DNA from: Dyadobacter diqingensis | Lineage (GTDB): Bacteria > Bacteroidota > Bacteroidia > Cytophagales > Spirosomataceae | Direction of reading: 5' to 3' | Assembly: GCF_024220585.1 (NCBI RefSeq) | Contig: NZ_JAMXKF010000002.1 | Coordinates: forward strand, 443,392-507,391 | DNA: 64,000 bases | Shown here: in pieces, positions 46,006 through 55,433 of the stretch | Position numbering within the stretch: the stretch's first letter is position 1 | Layout of the letters: each line of letters starts with the position of its first letter | The notes under the pieces: model-generated | Seen by the model: only the letters and a program-made list of their open reading frames with translations | What the model was told of the DNA's origin: nothing | Databases searched by the model: none | Position numbers and translations under genes: made by a program

Positions 46006-47670
46006 TCAGTTATTTTTTTGAATGGTGGCAAAACCTGAGTTCAGGGAGATGATATAGTCACATCTGGAAGCAAAGGCTTCATCCTGGGTCACAACGATTA
46101 CCGTCACGTGTGGAGGCCTGTTTATCAGATAGCTTATAATTTTTTCCTTTACAGGTTCTTCAAATCCGGCCCACGGTTCTTCCAACAGTAACAGAGAAGG
46201 TTCATTCAGCAATGCTCTTAACAGCATGATACTCCGCAGCACAGTTCCCCTTACATTTTTCCCGTTTGAAGTTATACTGGTTTCCAATCCATGCACTGGC
46301 ATTTTGAGATCGTGTAAAAGCCCGGTTTTTTCAGCCAGCTGATTTATTGTTTCAGGTGTAATACCCTTCCGATCCATCGTTATATTTTCCAGGATCGAAC
46401 CATTGAAAACTTCCTTCTGTGAGAAAAATACACCAAAATTTTCACGCAGTGACTGTGATTCGTAGCTGGTCAATGGAATGTTATTGACAAGTATAGAGCC
46501 GGAATATTCGTGATAGAAGCCGCCCAGTATTTTCAGTAGTGTCGACTTTCCGGATCCTCGCTGCGCTCTGATACAAACCCTGCTTCCTGACGGGATATGC
46601 AGGCTGGTGTTTTCAAGAATTATTTTACCCCCCGGAAATGCAAAAGAGAAATCTATCAATTCAAGATCTATTCCTTTTTCCGGGTTCGCCAGCTTAAATT
46701 TCCCATCCCGTTCAGTCATATTTTCGGTTACCGTCGCCAGCTTTTCCAGACCCGTAACCACATCATAAGCACTGTCAAGGTTGACGATCAGTTTTTCGAC
46801 TGCGTTGATCACCGTCAGGATCACAATTTCAGCAGCAATAAATTCACCTATATTCAGTTGCTGGTTGAGCAACAGATATGTGCCCACGGTCAACATCGCG
46901 GTTGTTATCGCAACCTTGACAAATACCAGCGTCTTATATTGAAATAAAAGTACTTTAAAATGTGAGCTGCGCGAATCCAGATAACCGCTTACGAAGGTAT
47001 CTGTCTTTTGCAGGTTCAAATGATTTCCATGTGCTATTTTGAAAGTGTTAATCACTCTCGCCATGTCCTGGAGCCACCCTGCCACTTTGTATTTAAATAC
47101 ACTTTCTCTCAAACTGGAGTCCAATCCGCTTTTTCCTGTAAAAGTAAAGATGAGCCACAAAATAAGGAGAAGTACTATACCAAAGACGATAAAAAACGGA
47201 TGATAAAGCCCCAGCAAAAGCAATCCTAACACAATCTGGATTGTCGCGATCGGCACATCCAACAATAGCTTCGATAACCCTTTCTGAACATTCAGTGTAT
47301 CGAAAAAGCGATTTACTTTTTCAGGCAAGTAATAACTATCCGTTTTGACCAGATCAAATCGCGGGATGATATCCGCAAATTCAAAGGCATTCCGTGTAAA
47401 TATTTTCTGTTGTATCCTTTCAATCACTTTCATCTGATTGATCTGCAACAAACCCACCGCAGCCACACCGGCAACTACCAGAAATATCAGCACGTAGATC
47501 GAGGTGACCATAGCTGCACCCAACACAAAGCCAATGATCGCCTGAATGCCGACTGGCAGGCTCAACTGTATCAAACCGCTTAATCCGGCATAAAAATAGA
47601 TCGAGGCGACTTCACTCTTTTCGAGCCGGATCAGATTCCATAGTCTTTGTAATGGGCTTATTTTTTCCAT
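46006..47670 (-). CDS. ABC transporter (TMD-NBD fusion) with non-consensus ATPase motifs
   Basis: A 554-residue half-transporter: an exporter-type membrane domain (about 1-310, six predicted helices) fused to a nucleotide-binding domain (about 335-550). I start it at 47670 (MEKISPLQRLW) because a TATATTTG promoter box at 47686-47693 overlaps the alternative start at 47688. Walker A is AQRGSGKST and the Q-loop glutamine is present (FFSQKEVF). The signature LSGGQ is not recognisable (SNGKNVRGTVLRSI). Walker B reads LLLLEEPW, with Glu at the usual Asp, and the switch histidine position reads VTQDE. It heads the HlyD-TolC operon, so export remains likely, but ATP hydrolysis may be altered. Confidence 0.85.
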   Translation of the reverse strand: MEKISPLQRLWNLIRLEKSEVASIYFYAGLSGLIQLSLPVGIQAIIGFVLGAAMVTSIYVLIFLVVAGVAAVGLLQINQMKVIERIQQKIFTRNAFEFADIIPRFDLVKTDSYYLPEKVNRFFDTLNVQKGLSKLLLDVPIATIQIVLGLLLLGLYHPFFIVFGIVLLLILWLIFTFTGKSGLDSSLRESVFKYKVAGWLQDMARVINTFKIAHGNHLNLQKTDTFVSGYLDSRSSHFKVLLFQYKTLVFVKVAITTAMLTVGTYLLLNQQLNIGEFIAAEIVILTVINAVEKLIVNLDSAYDVVTGLEKLATVTENMTERDGKFKLANPEKGIDLELIDFSFAFPGGKIILENTSLHIPSGSRVCIRAQRGSGKSTLLKILGGFYHEYSGSILVNNIPLTSYESQSLRENFGVFFSQKEVFNGSILENITMDRKGITPETINQLAEKTGLLHDLKMPVHGLETSITSNGKNVRGTVLRSIMLLRALLNEPSLLLLEEPWAGFEEPVKEKIISYLINRPPHVTVIVVTQDEAFASRCDYIISLNSGFATIQKNN

Positions 47671-47685
47671 GCTTATAAATTTTGA

Positions 47686-47693
47686 CAAATATA
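47686..47693 (-). promoter_or_regulatory. -7 promoter box (TATATTTG) of the ABC-HlyD-TolC operon
   Basis: Read on the minus strand, TATATTTG matches TAnnTTTG exactly and lies 16 bp before the ATG at 47670, giving a very short leader. No clear -33 TTTG is seen. The palindrome at 47712-47724 occupies the -33 region. Confidence 0.5.
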
Positions 47694-47711
47694 ATAATGC
47701 TCTCTATAATA

Positions 47712-47724
47712 ATAGTATTACTAT
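47712..47724. promoter_or_regulatory. Putative TetR-family operator
   Basis: ATAGTA-T-TACTAT is a perfect 6-1-6 inverted repeat in the 138-bp gap between the efflux operon and the TetR gene. It sits where the -33 box of the efflux promoter should be. A related half (TACTATTAC) lies at 47761-47769. A repressor bound here would block the efflux promoter. Confidence 0.5.
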
Positions 47725-47808
47725 CATAAAATAAAGTAAAAATAATTTTAAGATAACATATACTATTACCAGTGGGTTTTTTGCTACTTTGCAATCAAAT
47801 TTTTAAAT

Positions 47809-48480
47809 ATGGAATTCCAAGTAACCTTTCAGGTAAATCAAAAGATATTTCTGCGCAACCCGGAAAGCAGTGAAGTGGGCAGGCACATCGTTAAAAGTGC
47901 TATCGATTTGATTTTCGAGCTCGGTTTTGAACACTTTACATTTAAGAAACTGGCGGTAGAGGTGGGTACCACCGAAGCCACTGTGTACCGGTATTTTGAA
48001 AACAAACACAGGCTGCTGCTTTACATCCTAAACTGGTATTGGAGTTATATGGAATTTCTGGTGATGTTTCGCCTGCAAAATGTGACTGACAATCATGTCA
48101 AACTGAAGACGATCATTGAACTACTTACGCACGATTTACCTGAAAGTGCGGGCCGTCTGGATTACAACAAAAAATATCTCAACCAGATCGTTATCTCAGA
48201 GAGCAGCAAGGTATATTTTGTTAAGGAGGTGAAAGAAATCAATAAGGATGAGGTTTTTAAACCTTACAAGGATCTGTGCTCGAAGATAGCCGGTGTTATC
48301 TCGGCGTACAATCCGGATTATTCCTACCCCCGATCACTTAGCAGTACACTGATCGAAACAGCCCACTATCAGCAATTTTTTAGCAGTTACTTACCAAAAC
48401 TGACCGACATCACGTCAGAAAACCATAAAGAATTCACAGCTGTTTTCCTGGAAAATCTACTCTTTAGGGTTTTGGGTTGA
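47809..48480 (+). CDS. TetR/AcrR-family transcriptional regulator
   Basis: A 223-residue regulator. The TetR_N helix-turn-helix spans about 20-70: IVKSAIDLIFELGFEHFTFK, then KLAVEVGTTEATVYRYFENK, the standard DNA-recognition segment. The C-terminal ligand domain (about 75-220) has no recognised subfamily. It is divergent from the ABC-HlyD-TolC operon across 138 bp that contain a palindrome, so it most probably represses that operon and itself, and is released by an exported compound or precursor. Confidence 0.9.
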   Translation: MEFQVTFQVNQKIFLRNPESSEVGRHIVKSAIDLIFELGFEHFTFKKLAVEVGTTEATVYRYFENKHRLLLYILNWYWSYMEFLVMFRLQNVTDNHVKLKTIIELLTHDLPESAGRLDYNKKYLNQIVISESSKVYFVKEVKEINKDEVFKPYKDLCSKIAGVISAYNPDYSYPRSLSSTLIETAHYQQFFSSYLPKLTDITSENHKEFTAVFLENLLFRVLG

Positions 48481-48713
48481 TTAAATTTTATTGCAAGCCT
48501 CCCAAGCTTTGCATTCAGAAACCCATACAACTACAAATCAAATACTTACAAGCAGATAATGCCTTTTGCCAACTAACAGGCAAATCAAATTCATAGTCCA
48601 ATTTTTATAAAAAATAGAAAATTATAGCTATCTTATGAAGCAATTATTTGCTACTTTAAAAACGTCAGCCATTTTCTACCTGCCTACTTTTTTCCCTACT
48701 CAATCTCAACTGC

Positions 48714-50867
48714 ATGACAAATTTCTACCAGACATCAAAATGTCAATCGAAAACTCCTTGTATCCAAACATTCCGTCAAATTTCCGTTAGCAGGAATATT
48801 CCAAATCACAGTTTCTGTCGAAAAATACTTGCTGGGCACAGATACCTTCTGGTTATTCTTATAACCCTCCTCGCTCAGGAAAAAGGCTTTTCACAAAACA
48901 AAAATGAAAGTTCGTTCAGGGTAAGCGCGAGTTTATTATCGACGTCACCTACGATTACTTTTTCCAGCAATACTGGTTTTGGTGATAATATCGCAACAGA
49001 CGGCGAGGGTAGCTCAGAAGCTATTTCTGACATCGACATCCAAACCATCCCGATCACCAACAGTGCCGGAACCAAGTTAACCGATGACCCACTGGAATTT
49101 CATAACGGTGACAGCGGCTGGGATGGTTATCCGGCATTGATAACCATCGGCAATAACCGCATTTTTTATGGCTGGTCGATTAAATCAGCCAATGGCGCTA
49201 ACTTTTCATTGGCATCAATAGGTTTTTTGGACTGGGGAGACCAGACCGGAAAAAGCTTTAAAATAGAAGCTTTTGAAGGAGGCTTATCCAGAGGCAGCCT
49301 AAGTTTCACCGGAAATACAACGACTGTTTACCTGCCGCTGTCGCAAACTTCGGGGACACCGGCTTTAAAATTACCGGGCGCATTTAGTAATGTTGACGAA
49401 GTCAGAATTTACCAGGCCAATGGCGCAGATTCCTACATCGCATTAAACAGCATTAAAGTATCCGGGCCAAACAACCCACCCGCCATATCAACAGTCACCA
49501 ACCAAACCACCTGTCTTGGAACTGCCATTGGTGCGATTGCCTTAACCGTTACCGACGAAACTGTGGCGACGGTTGGCCTGACAGCGAAGAGTGGAAATAC
49601 AACTTTGATACCGGATGCCAATCTTGTATTTAGCGGCAGCGGCTCGAACCGTACATTGACCGTCACCCCGGTCGCAGGACAAACCGGAACAACAACGATC
49701 ACCATCACGGCGGCGGACGCTGCAGATATTAAGGGCACCCAAAATTTCAGCGTTACGGTAAAGTCGCTCGCCGAAACTGAGTTGGCTTCCTCAACCACCG
49801 AACGAACACTGACTGTCAGCGGCCCTGCAACACTGACTAACAACTGCAAGCTAATTGCCGGCATTGTACCGAATGCCATAAATGGTGAACCCAACCGCTT
49901 GAACGGTAGCGTCACAGCGAAGGTATGGATCGAAAGCGGCGTTCCGGATTATAGCGGCGCACCTTATGTCGCGAGACATTACCAGATAACGCCGGCCAAT
50001 AACGTTCAGGCAGCCACTGCAACAATAACACTCTATTTTACAAATCAGGATTTTAGCGATTTCAATGCCCTGAGTGCAGTAAAACTTCCTTTATCCACGG
50101 ATAATCCCACGAACATAGCGGCAAGGAAAGCGAATCTTCGAATTGGTAAATTATCGGGAACGAGCAGTGATGGTTCCGGGTTACCTTCAACTTATACCGG
50201 CACAAAACTGGCTATAAATCCCGACGATGCGAATATCATTTGGAACACGACAATGCAGCGGTGGGAGGTTTCATTCGATGTAGCAGGTTTCAGCGGCTTT
50301 ATTGCACTGACGGACATAACTCCACTGCCGGTAAAACTGATATCATTTGAAGTTAGTCAGCAGGAAAATCGGGCATTGCTGCAATGGACGACATCACAGG
50401 AAACCAATTTCAGTCATTTCGAAATTGAGAAAAGCGCCGATGCCCGTAACTGGGCAAAAATTGGAGAAAATATCTATCCAAGCACAGCGAATACCTATCG
50501 TTTTTCTGACGCCGAAATTCTGTCATTTGGAAAAAACACGTTGTATTACCGACTGAAAATGATGGATCTGGACGGAACTTTTGCTTATAGCCGGATGGAA
50601 AGTTTCCACGCTGCTAAATTAGCGGCAATGCTTCTGTATCCTAATCCAGCCAGCAATATGGTAAAACTGGATATAACCGGCATTTCGGATTGGAGTGACG
50701 TTCAAAATGTAAAATTTCACAACGCCAGCGGACAGCTTGTCCTGAGTATCTCTAAGCTCACGAATAGTGAAATTGATGTTACAAATATTCCCAACGGAAG
50801 CTACATCGTGGTGATTACGAATAAAAACGGCAGCACCAGAAACTCCAAAGTGATTGTTGCGAAATAA
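48714..50867 (+). CDS. T9SS-sorted surface protein, function unknown
   Basis: A 717-residue protein. An unusually long N-terminal region of about 41 residues precedes the hydrophobic core HRYLLVILITLLAQ, with cleavage near GFSQ (residue 61). No other Met lies in between, so either the leader is extended or a non-ATG start is used. Beta-rich domains follow (about 70-250), with Ig/cadherin-like repeats around 255-350 (TVTNQTTCLG...TITAADAAD). A fibronectin-like block LPVKLISFEVSQQENRALLQ (about 540-630) precedes a C-terminal type A T9SS sorting domain with LLYPNPASNMVKLD and PNGSYIVVI. It is exported across the outer membrane and attached or released. Its role is not predictable. Confidence 0.85.
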   Translation: MTNFYQTSKCQSKTPCIQTFRQISVSRNIPNHSFCRKILAGHRYLLVILITLLAQEKGFSQNKNESSFRVSASLLSTSPTITFSSNTGFGDNIATDGEGSSEAISDIDIQTIPITNSAGTKLTDDPLEFHNGDSGWDGYPALITIGNNRIFYGWSIKSANGANFSLASIGFLDWGDQTGKSFKIEAFEGGLSRGSLSFTGNTTTVYLPLSQTSGTPALKLPGAFSNVDEVRIYQANGADSYIALNSIKVSGPNNPPAISTVTNQTTCLGTAIGAIALTVTDETVATVGLTAKSGNTTLIPDANLVFSGSGSNRTLTVTPVAGQTGTTTITITAADAADIKGTQNFSVTVKSLAETELASSTTERTLTVSGPATLTNNCKLIAGIVPNAINGEPNRLNGSVTAKVWIESGVPDYSGAPYVARHYQITPANNVQAATATITLYFTNQDFSDFNALSAVKLPLSTDNPTNIAARKANLRIGKLSGTSSDGSGLPSTYTGTKLAINPDDANIIWNTTMQRWEVSFDVAGFSGFIALTDITPLPVKLISFEVSQQENRALLQWTTSQETNFSHFEIEKSADARNWAKIGENIYPSTANTYRFSDAEILSFGKNTLYYRLKMMDLDGTFAYSRMESFHAAKLAAMLLYPNPASNMVKLDITGISDWSDVQNVKFHNASGQLVLSISKLTNSEIDVTNIPNGSYIVVITNKNGSTRNSKVIVAK

Positions 50868-50884
50868 GAATATCTACTTTTTTG

Positions 50885-50921
50885 AAAAAGACTGTTTCAA
50901 ATCCATGAGACAGTCTTTTTT
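50885..50921 (+). terminator. Strong intrinsic terminator after the T9SS protein gene
   Basis: An 11-bp perfect stem (50885-50895 with 50910-50920), extended by TTC/GAG pairing, is followed by TTTTTT-rich sequence 18 bp after the stop codon. Confidence 0.85.
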
Positions 50922-51010
50922 CTTTCGGTTACAACCATGGAATTGAAAGTTGTGTCATGAGAATATAAGTATTTATTGTTCTTCCATAAACCAACCCATA
51001 CGAATAGCCC

Positions 51011-51697
51011 ATGAAAAGTAATTTTATTGCAATCCTGTTTTTATCTGTTCTGGCCAGCAGTTGTATCAAGGAAGAAACCGAAGTCCCGCCAATCGTTTGT
51101 GATTGTTTCAGCTCACAGATTATCGGGAAAGACAGCCTAATGTCAGGTAGTCACCTCGGTATAGAAATCGGCGGAAATGCGTATGAAATTTATAAAACCC
51201 TTGAACAGTTGCGTGATACTAAAAACGTCAGATACATCAATGTGGTTAACAACATATTTTCGGGCTTGGGTCAACTTCAGGAACGGATTCCGTTATACCA
51301 ATCCATTTTTCTTGACGAGCAAAAAGGCACCGATTCCGGCGTGCAGATTTCGTTTGAAAACAACAAAGTTTCGAAGATATTTCTGAATAGCGGCCGGCAG
51401 CTTTCCCAATGGCCTGGTTTTGGAGACGCTGCTACATCCATAAGAACCGGAGACGACGTGGTCTTCCTATATGCCAAACTACTAAAAATCAACAAGCTGA
51501 GCGCTTACGCAAATAAATTCGAGCGTATTTCTCTTTTCACCAAAGACATGTCTTTAAAGTACGATCCTATTCTCGCGCAATCGCCGCAGTGGTATTTCAC
51601 CCACATACCAGGTGATAAACTGATGGATCTGATTCATTTAAATTTCAAAGACGGCAAGCTGGTTAAAATCAATATCATTCATTACAGAAATAATTAG
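51011..51697 (+). CDS. Hypothetical lipoprotein
   Basis: A 228-residue protein with lipobox LASSC (Cys18) and a following acidic segment KEETEVPP. Two further cysteines (VCDCF) lie close to the anchor. The remainder is a mixed alpha/beta domain with no motif I recognise. It stands alone between two terminators. The function is unknown. Confidence 0.75.
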   Translation: MKSNFIAILFLSVLASSCIKEETEVPPIVCDCFSSQIIGKDSLMSGSHLGIEIGGNAYEIYKTLEQLRDTKNVRYINVVNNIFSGLGQLQERIPLYQSIFLDEQKGTDSGVQISFENNKVSKIFLNSGRQLSQWPGFGDAATSIRTGDDVVFLYAKLLKINKLSAYANKFERISLFTKDMSLKYDPILAQSPQWYFTHIPGDKLMDLIHLNFKDGKLVKINIIHYRNN

Positions 51698-51716
51698 CAA
51701 CTTCTCGCTGTAAAAT

Positions 51717-51766
51717 AATATCTGCCTGGCCGTTTTAATATTAACACAGTCAGGCAGATATATTTT
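51717..51766 (+). terminator. Terminator after the hypothetical lipoprotein gene
   Basis: TATCTGCCTG (51719-51728) pairs perfectly with CAGGCAGATA (51751-51760) around a 22-nt loop, followed by TATTTT. Confidence 0.7.
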
Positions 51767-51837
51767 GATCAATAGCTACTTTTCTTTAAAACGAGAAAAA
51801 AGTGTCCGTTCAAAACCACCCGTAATACATTCAGGTC

Positions 51838-54219
51838 ATGATTAAAAACCATCTTAAAATTGCATTGCGGAGTCTTTGGAAACACAAAGTTTTTTCATTG
51901 ATCAATGTCCTGGGACTGGCCGTCGGTATGTCGGCCTGTTTTCTTATTGCGCTGTATGTCCATTTTGAGCTGAGTTATGATAACTTCCATTCAAAAGCGG
52001 ATAGGATCTACCGGCTGGTAACGGATATCAAAACACCGTCTGAAACACTGGAGGTTGATGTAAGCACCTGGTCGACTGCGCCGAAATTAAAAGATGATTT
52101 CCCGGAAGTGGAAGCATTTACCAGAATTAATGCAGCCAATTTCAAGATCCGCAAAGGCAATGTTCTGTTTAAAGAAGAAAGAGCTTTTTTTGCCGATTCA
52201 TCCCTGTTCAATGTTTTTGATTTTAAACTGATCAAAGGCAATCCTGCCACTGTTTTAAAAGGGCAGCTCAGTATCGTACTGACCGAAAAAACTGCAAAAA
52301 AATACTTTGGAGATGTTGATCCCATCGGACAAATATTGGTTTTATCCGGCAGCGATCTGGCGGCGACAGTCACTGGAGTGATGAAAGATATCCCGGCCAA
52401 TTCCCACATTAAGGCGGATTTGTTTGTGTCGATGTCAACCTTTACACAGCGACTTAACAAGGACCTCGATGAAAACTGGGGCGACTTTGGTGCCGTTTCT
52501 TATCTGCTGCTAAAACCCGGGACCTCCGCCGGAAACCTCCAGGCTAAACTGCCGGCTTTTATGCAAAATCACGCCGGCAAACTGTTTAAAGAATCCAATG
52601 TCCTTTACATTTTGTCGCTTGAATCATTAAGCCGGATATATCTGCACTCGCCCCGCGGCGACCATGAAAAAGGAAGTGCAAAAAACATCTACATATTCTC
52701 TGCCATCGCCGTATTTATTTTGCTGATTGCATGTATCAACTTTATCAATCTCTCGACAGCACGCTCTGCCGAAAGAGCGAAGGAAGTAGGGATTCGAAAG
52801 TCCTTTGGTGCCGGAAAAATGCTGCTGGCCAGGCAATTCCTCAGCGAATCCGTTCTGGTCAGTCTCGCCGCTTTTGTCCTGGCCGTTTTCCTTTCCGCCG
52901 TGCTGATCCCCTGGTTCAATAACTTGTCAGGAAAAACAATCAGTCACGGTATGCTGGAAAATCCTTCATACATCGCCGTATTGTTTATTTCAGCCATTCT
53001 GATTGGGTTTCTGGCGGGTATTTATCCCGCGATCGTCTTGTCATCTTTTGAACCGGTTAAGGTTTTAAAAGGTCGATTCACGAGTAGTCTGAAAGGTATT
53101 TTATTAAGAAAAGGGCTCGTTACCGTCCAGTTTTCCATATCCATTATCCTGATTATCGCAACACTCATTGTTTACTCCCAAATGACATTCATGCGCAGCA
53201 GGGATCTTGGTTTCAGCAAGGATCAGATGCTGGTCATCAATGCAGAGGGGGATGCAAATCAGCAGGCATTCAGACAATCGCTGCATGAACTCACGGGTGT
53301 TCAGGCCACTGCCGCAGCATCCAGTACACCCGGCGGTTCTTTTGACGGAGCCTATTCGGAAATAGAAAACAGCCATGGCGATTTACAGGTGGGTCACCTG
53401 GGACTATACCTCGTTGATTTCGATTACATTCCTTTGTATAAAATCAAATTGGTAGCCGGCAGAAGTTTTTCCAAATCCTTTTCAACCGATACCACCCAGG
53501 CCATGGTCATCAATGAAGCAGCTTCCAAGTTGTTGGGATATACCAATCCGCAGCAGGCCATTGGTCGCAAATTCAAACAATGGGGCCGGGAAGGCAAAAT
53601 CATTGGTGTAATCAAGGACTTCCATTTCACTTCTCTACACGAAAAAATCAGGCCGTTAACCATGCGGATCGATCCCGTCGAAGCTCGTATGATATCAGTA
53701 AAAATAGATGGTAACAATATCAAAAACACGTTGACAGCCATCGAAAGCAAATGGAAATCGCTGATGCCAAACCGCTCGTTCAACTATTATTTTGTCGATG
53801 AATTTTTCGACCGCCAGTACCGGAGTGAGGAACGTTTTGAAAAACTGTTTTTCAACTTTTCCATACTGGCTATTTTCATTTCCTGCCTGGGGTTACTCGG
53901 GCTCGCCTCTTACAGCACCATCCAGCGCACCAGAGAAATCGGCGTCCGGAAAGTCCTGGGTGCATCAACGGCTAATATTGTAACGCTTTTATCGAAGGAC
54001 TTTTTAAAACTTGTGCTCCTGTCATTCTTTATCGCCTCCCCACTGGCCTGGTATGGCATGCACCAATGGCTGCAAAACTTCGCCTATCAAACCGACATCA
54101 ATTGGTGGATTTTTCCGGCCTCAGCCCTATTGTCTGTTTGCATTGCGTTTGCAACCATCAGTTTTCAAAGTATCCGTGCAGCGCTGATGAACCCGGTGGA
54201 TAGTTTGAAGGTTGAATAA
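51838..54219 (+). CDS. FtsX/MacB-type ABC transporter permease
   Basis: A complete 793-residue permease. The N-terminal helix (about 20-42) starts with the family signature MIKNHLKIALRSLWKHK. A first MacB_PCD periplasmic domain (about 45-275) and three helices (about 283-395) follow, with AERAKEVGIRKSFGAG between them. Then come a helix at about 425-447, a second periplasmic domain (about 450-665), and three C-terminal helices with QRTREIGVRKVLGAS. It is the duplicated-FtsX form common in Bacteroidota. No ATPase gene is adjacent, so it must use an ATPase encoded elsewhere. It is homologous to the truncated permease at the window start. Confidence 0.92.
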   Translation: MIKNHLKIALRSLWKHKVFSLINVLGLAVGMSACFLIALYVHFELSYDNFHSKADRIYRLVTDIKTPSETLEVDVSTWSTAPKLKDDFPEVEAFTRINAANFKIRKGNVLFKEERAFFADSSLFNVFDFKLIKGNPATVLKGQLSIVLTEKTAKKYFGDVDPIGQILVLSGSDLAATVTGVMKDIPANSHIKADLFVSMSTFTQRLNKDLDENWGDFGAVSYLLLKPGTSAGNLQAKLPAFMQNHAGKLFKESNVLYILSLESLSRIYLHSPRGDHEKGSAKNIYIFSAIAVFILLIACINFINLSTARSAERAKEVGIRKSFGAGKMLLARQFLSESVLVSLAAFVLAVFLSAVLIPWFNNLSGKTISHGMLENPSYIAVLFISAILIGFLAGIYPAIVLSSFEPVKVLKGRFTSSLKGILLRKGLVTVQFSISIILIIATLIVYSQMTFMRSRDLGFSKDQMLVINAEGDANQQAFRQSLHELTGVQATAAASSTPGGSFDGAYSEIENSHGDLQVGHLGLYLVDFDYIPLYKIKLVAGRSFSKSFSTDTTQAMVINEAASKLLGYTNPQQAIGRKFKQWGREGKIIGVIKDFHFTSLHEKIRPLTMRIDPVEARMISVKIDGNNIKNTLTAIESKWKSLMPNRSFNYYFVDEFFDRQYRSEERFEKLFFNFSILAIFISCLGLLGLASYSTIQRTREIGVRKVLGASTANIVTLLSKDFLKLVLLSFFIASPLAWYGMHQWLQNFAYQTDINWWIFPASALLSVCIAFATISFQSIRAALMNPVDSLKVE

Positions 54220-54236
54220 TCCAGCAAACCATCGCA

Positions 54237-55253
54237 CTATTTACATTGATAGGTGTAAATATACCTTTGTTCCTGCGTTCCATTCTCTCGATACGAATTG
54301 CTTTCAAGCTCATTACCGCTCTCGTCAAGGCTGTACTCATAGTATTTGTACCTTTGAGATTCGGAACCGCTTTTGATCGCGTAACTAGACTTTCTTCGCA
54401 ATTTTCCATTGCTATAATATTCGTATTCGTCACTTACGTAAAAAACGTTCAGATTACTTAACGATATTTTCTTAATCAGCTTCCCCAATTCATCGTACTC
54501 CGACCTGACTTCGTCAACTAGTTTAGTTCCCTGATATACCTTCTCATTCACCAGCAAACCTTTCATGTTATAGTAATATTTGGTAACCTGCCCATCAACC
54601 ATTTCAACAAGCCTCTTTTCCGCATCATAGTAATATTTCGTGACACTTGTTGAGTTATCAGAATAAGTATAGGTTGAACTGATAATTTGAAAATCCTTAT
54701 TATATACATTTTTTTCGACGCCCCGAAACTCGTTTTTCAGCATAGTGCGTGTTGTTAATACATTCCCTCTTTCGTCATAACTTGTCAAGAACTCCCATCC
54801 GGCATCACCGTCGTAAAATCTTGTCATTCTCCCTTTGTCATCGAATTCCTGAATTTTCAAATAGCTATTTCCCGGAGCGGTCATTGTTCTACTTTTCAAT
54901 TTCAAGTTTGCGTGATATTCATAGGAAGTTTCCATATAAATTTCATCGCCTACTCTGGATATTGACTTAACCAACAAATTTTTTGAGTCATATATATTTT
55001 CAAATACTCTTTCCTGGATAGACGGATCTGATGAAATACCATAGTACTCGTCCTTTACATAAGACACATTGAAGAATTTATCATATTCAATGAAAGATCT
55101 GTAAGCTAACTTTCCATCTGAGTAGCGTTCAGACGATTTCGTTAAACAAGCTTCTGTCGAATCTCCGGGAGCAATGTCATCGCTCTTGTCTTTGCATGAA
55201 AGCGTAAGAATAATCAAAAAAATAAGGGTGAGGGATTTAAAATTCTTCATCAA
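54237..55253 (-). CDS. Lipoprotein with YD/RHS-like repeats
   Basis: A 338-residue lipoprotein with lipobox ILTLSC (Cys20) and an Asp/Lys-rich anchor segment. The mature part is built of about 20-25-residue beta repeats rich in Tyr and Asp, such as YEYHANLKLKSRT, FDDKGRMTRFYDG, YYYDAEKRLVEMVDG, YYYNMKGLLVNEKVY and YDELGKLIKKIS. The pattern resembles YD/RHS repeats, which form extended beta-structures and may bind carbohydrate or other surface ligands. No toxin or RHS core motif is present, so it is not a polymorphic-toxin RHS protein. It converges with the FtsX-type permease gene. Confidence 0.75.
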   Translation of the reverse strand: MMKNFKSLTLIFLIILTLSCKDKSDDIAPGDSTEACLTKSSERYSDGKLAYRSFIEYDKFFNVSYVKDEYYGISSDPSIQERVFENIYDSKNLLVKSISRVGDEIYMETSYEYHANLKLKSRTMTAPGNSYLKIQEFDDKGRMTRFYDGDAGWEFLTSYDERGNVLTTRTMLKNEFRGVEKNVYNKDFQIISSTYTYSDNSTSVTKYYYDAEKRLVEMVDGQVTKYYYNMKGLLVNEKVYQGTKLVDEVRSEYDELGKLIKKISLSNLNVFYVSDEYEYYSNGKLRRKSSYAIKSGSESQRYKYYEYSLDESGNELESNSYRENGTQEQRYIYTYQCK

Positions 55254-55433
55254 ATAACTGAATTACGCATAGTATGTATTTACATTTCTCAAATTGTAGA
55301 CGGGCAATTTGCAATTGGTCACAAACGATTAAATCGCCACCAAGCCGTAAAACATAAAATACGATTATTCCAGGAACGGAAGTTAACCTACCCCGGCAAA
55401 AAAAGAAACCCTAAACAATTCAATGCCAGCAAT

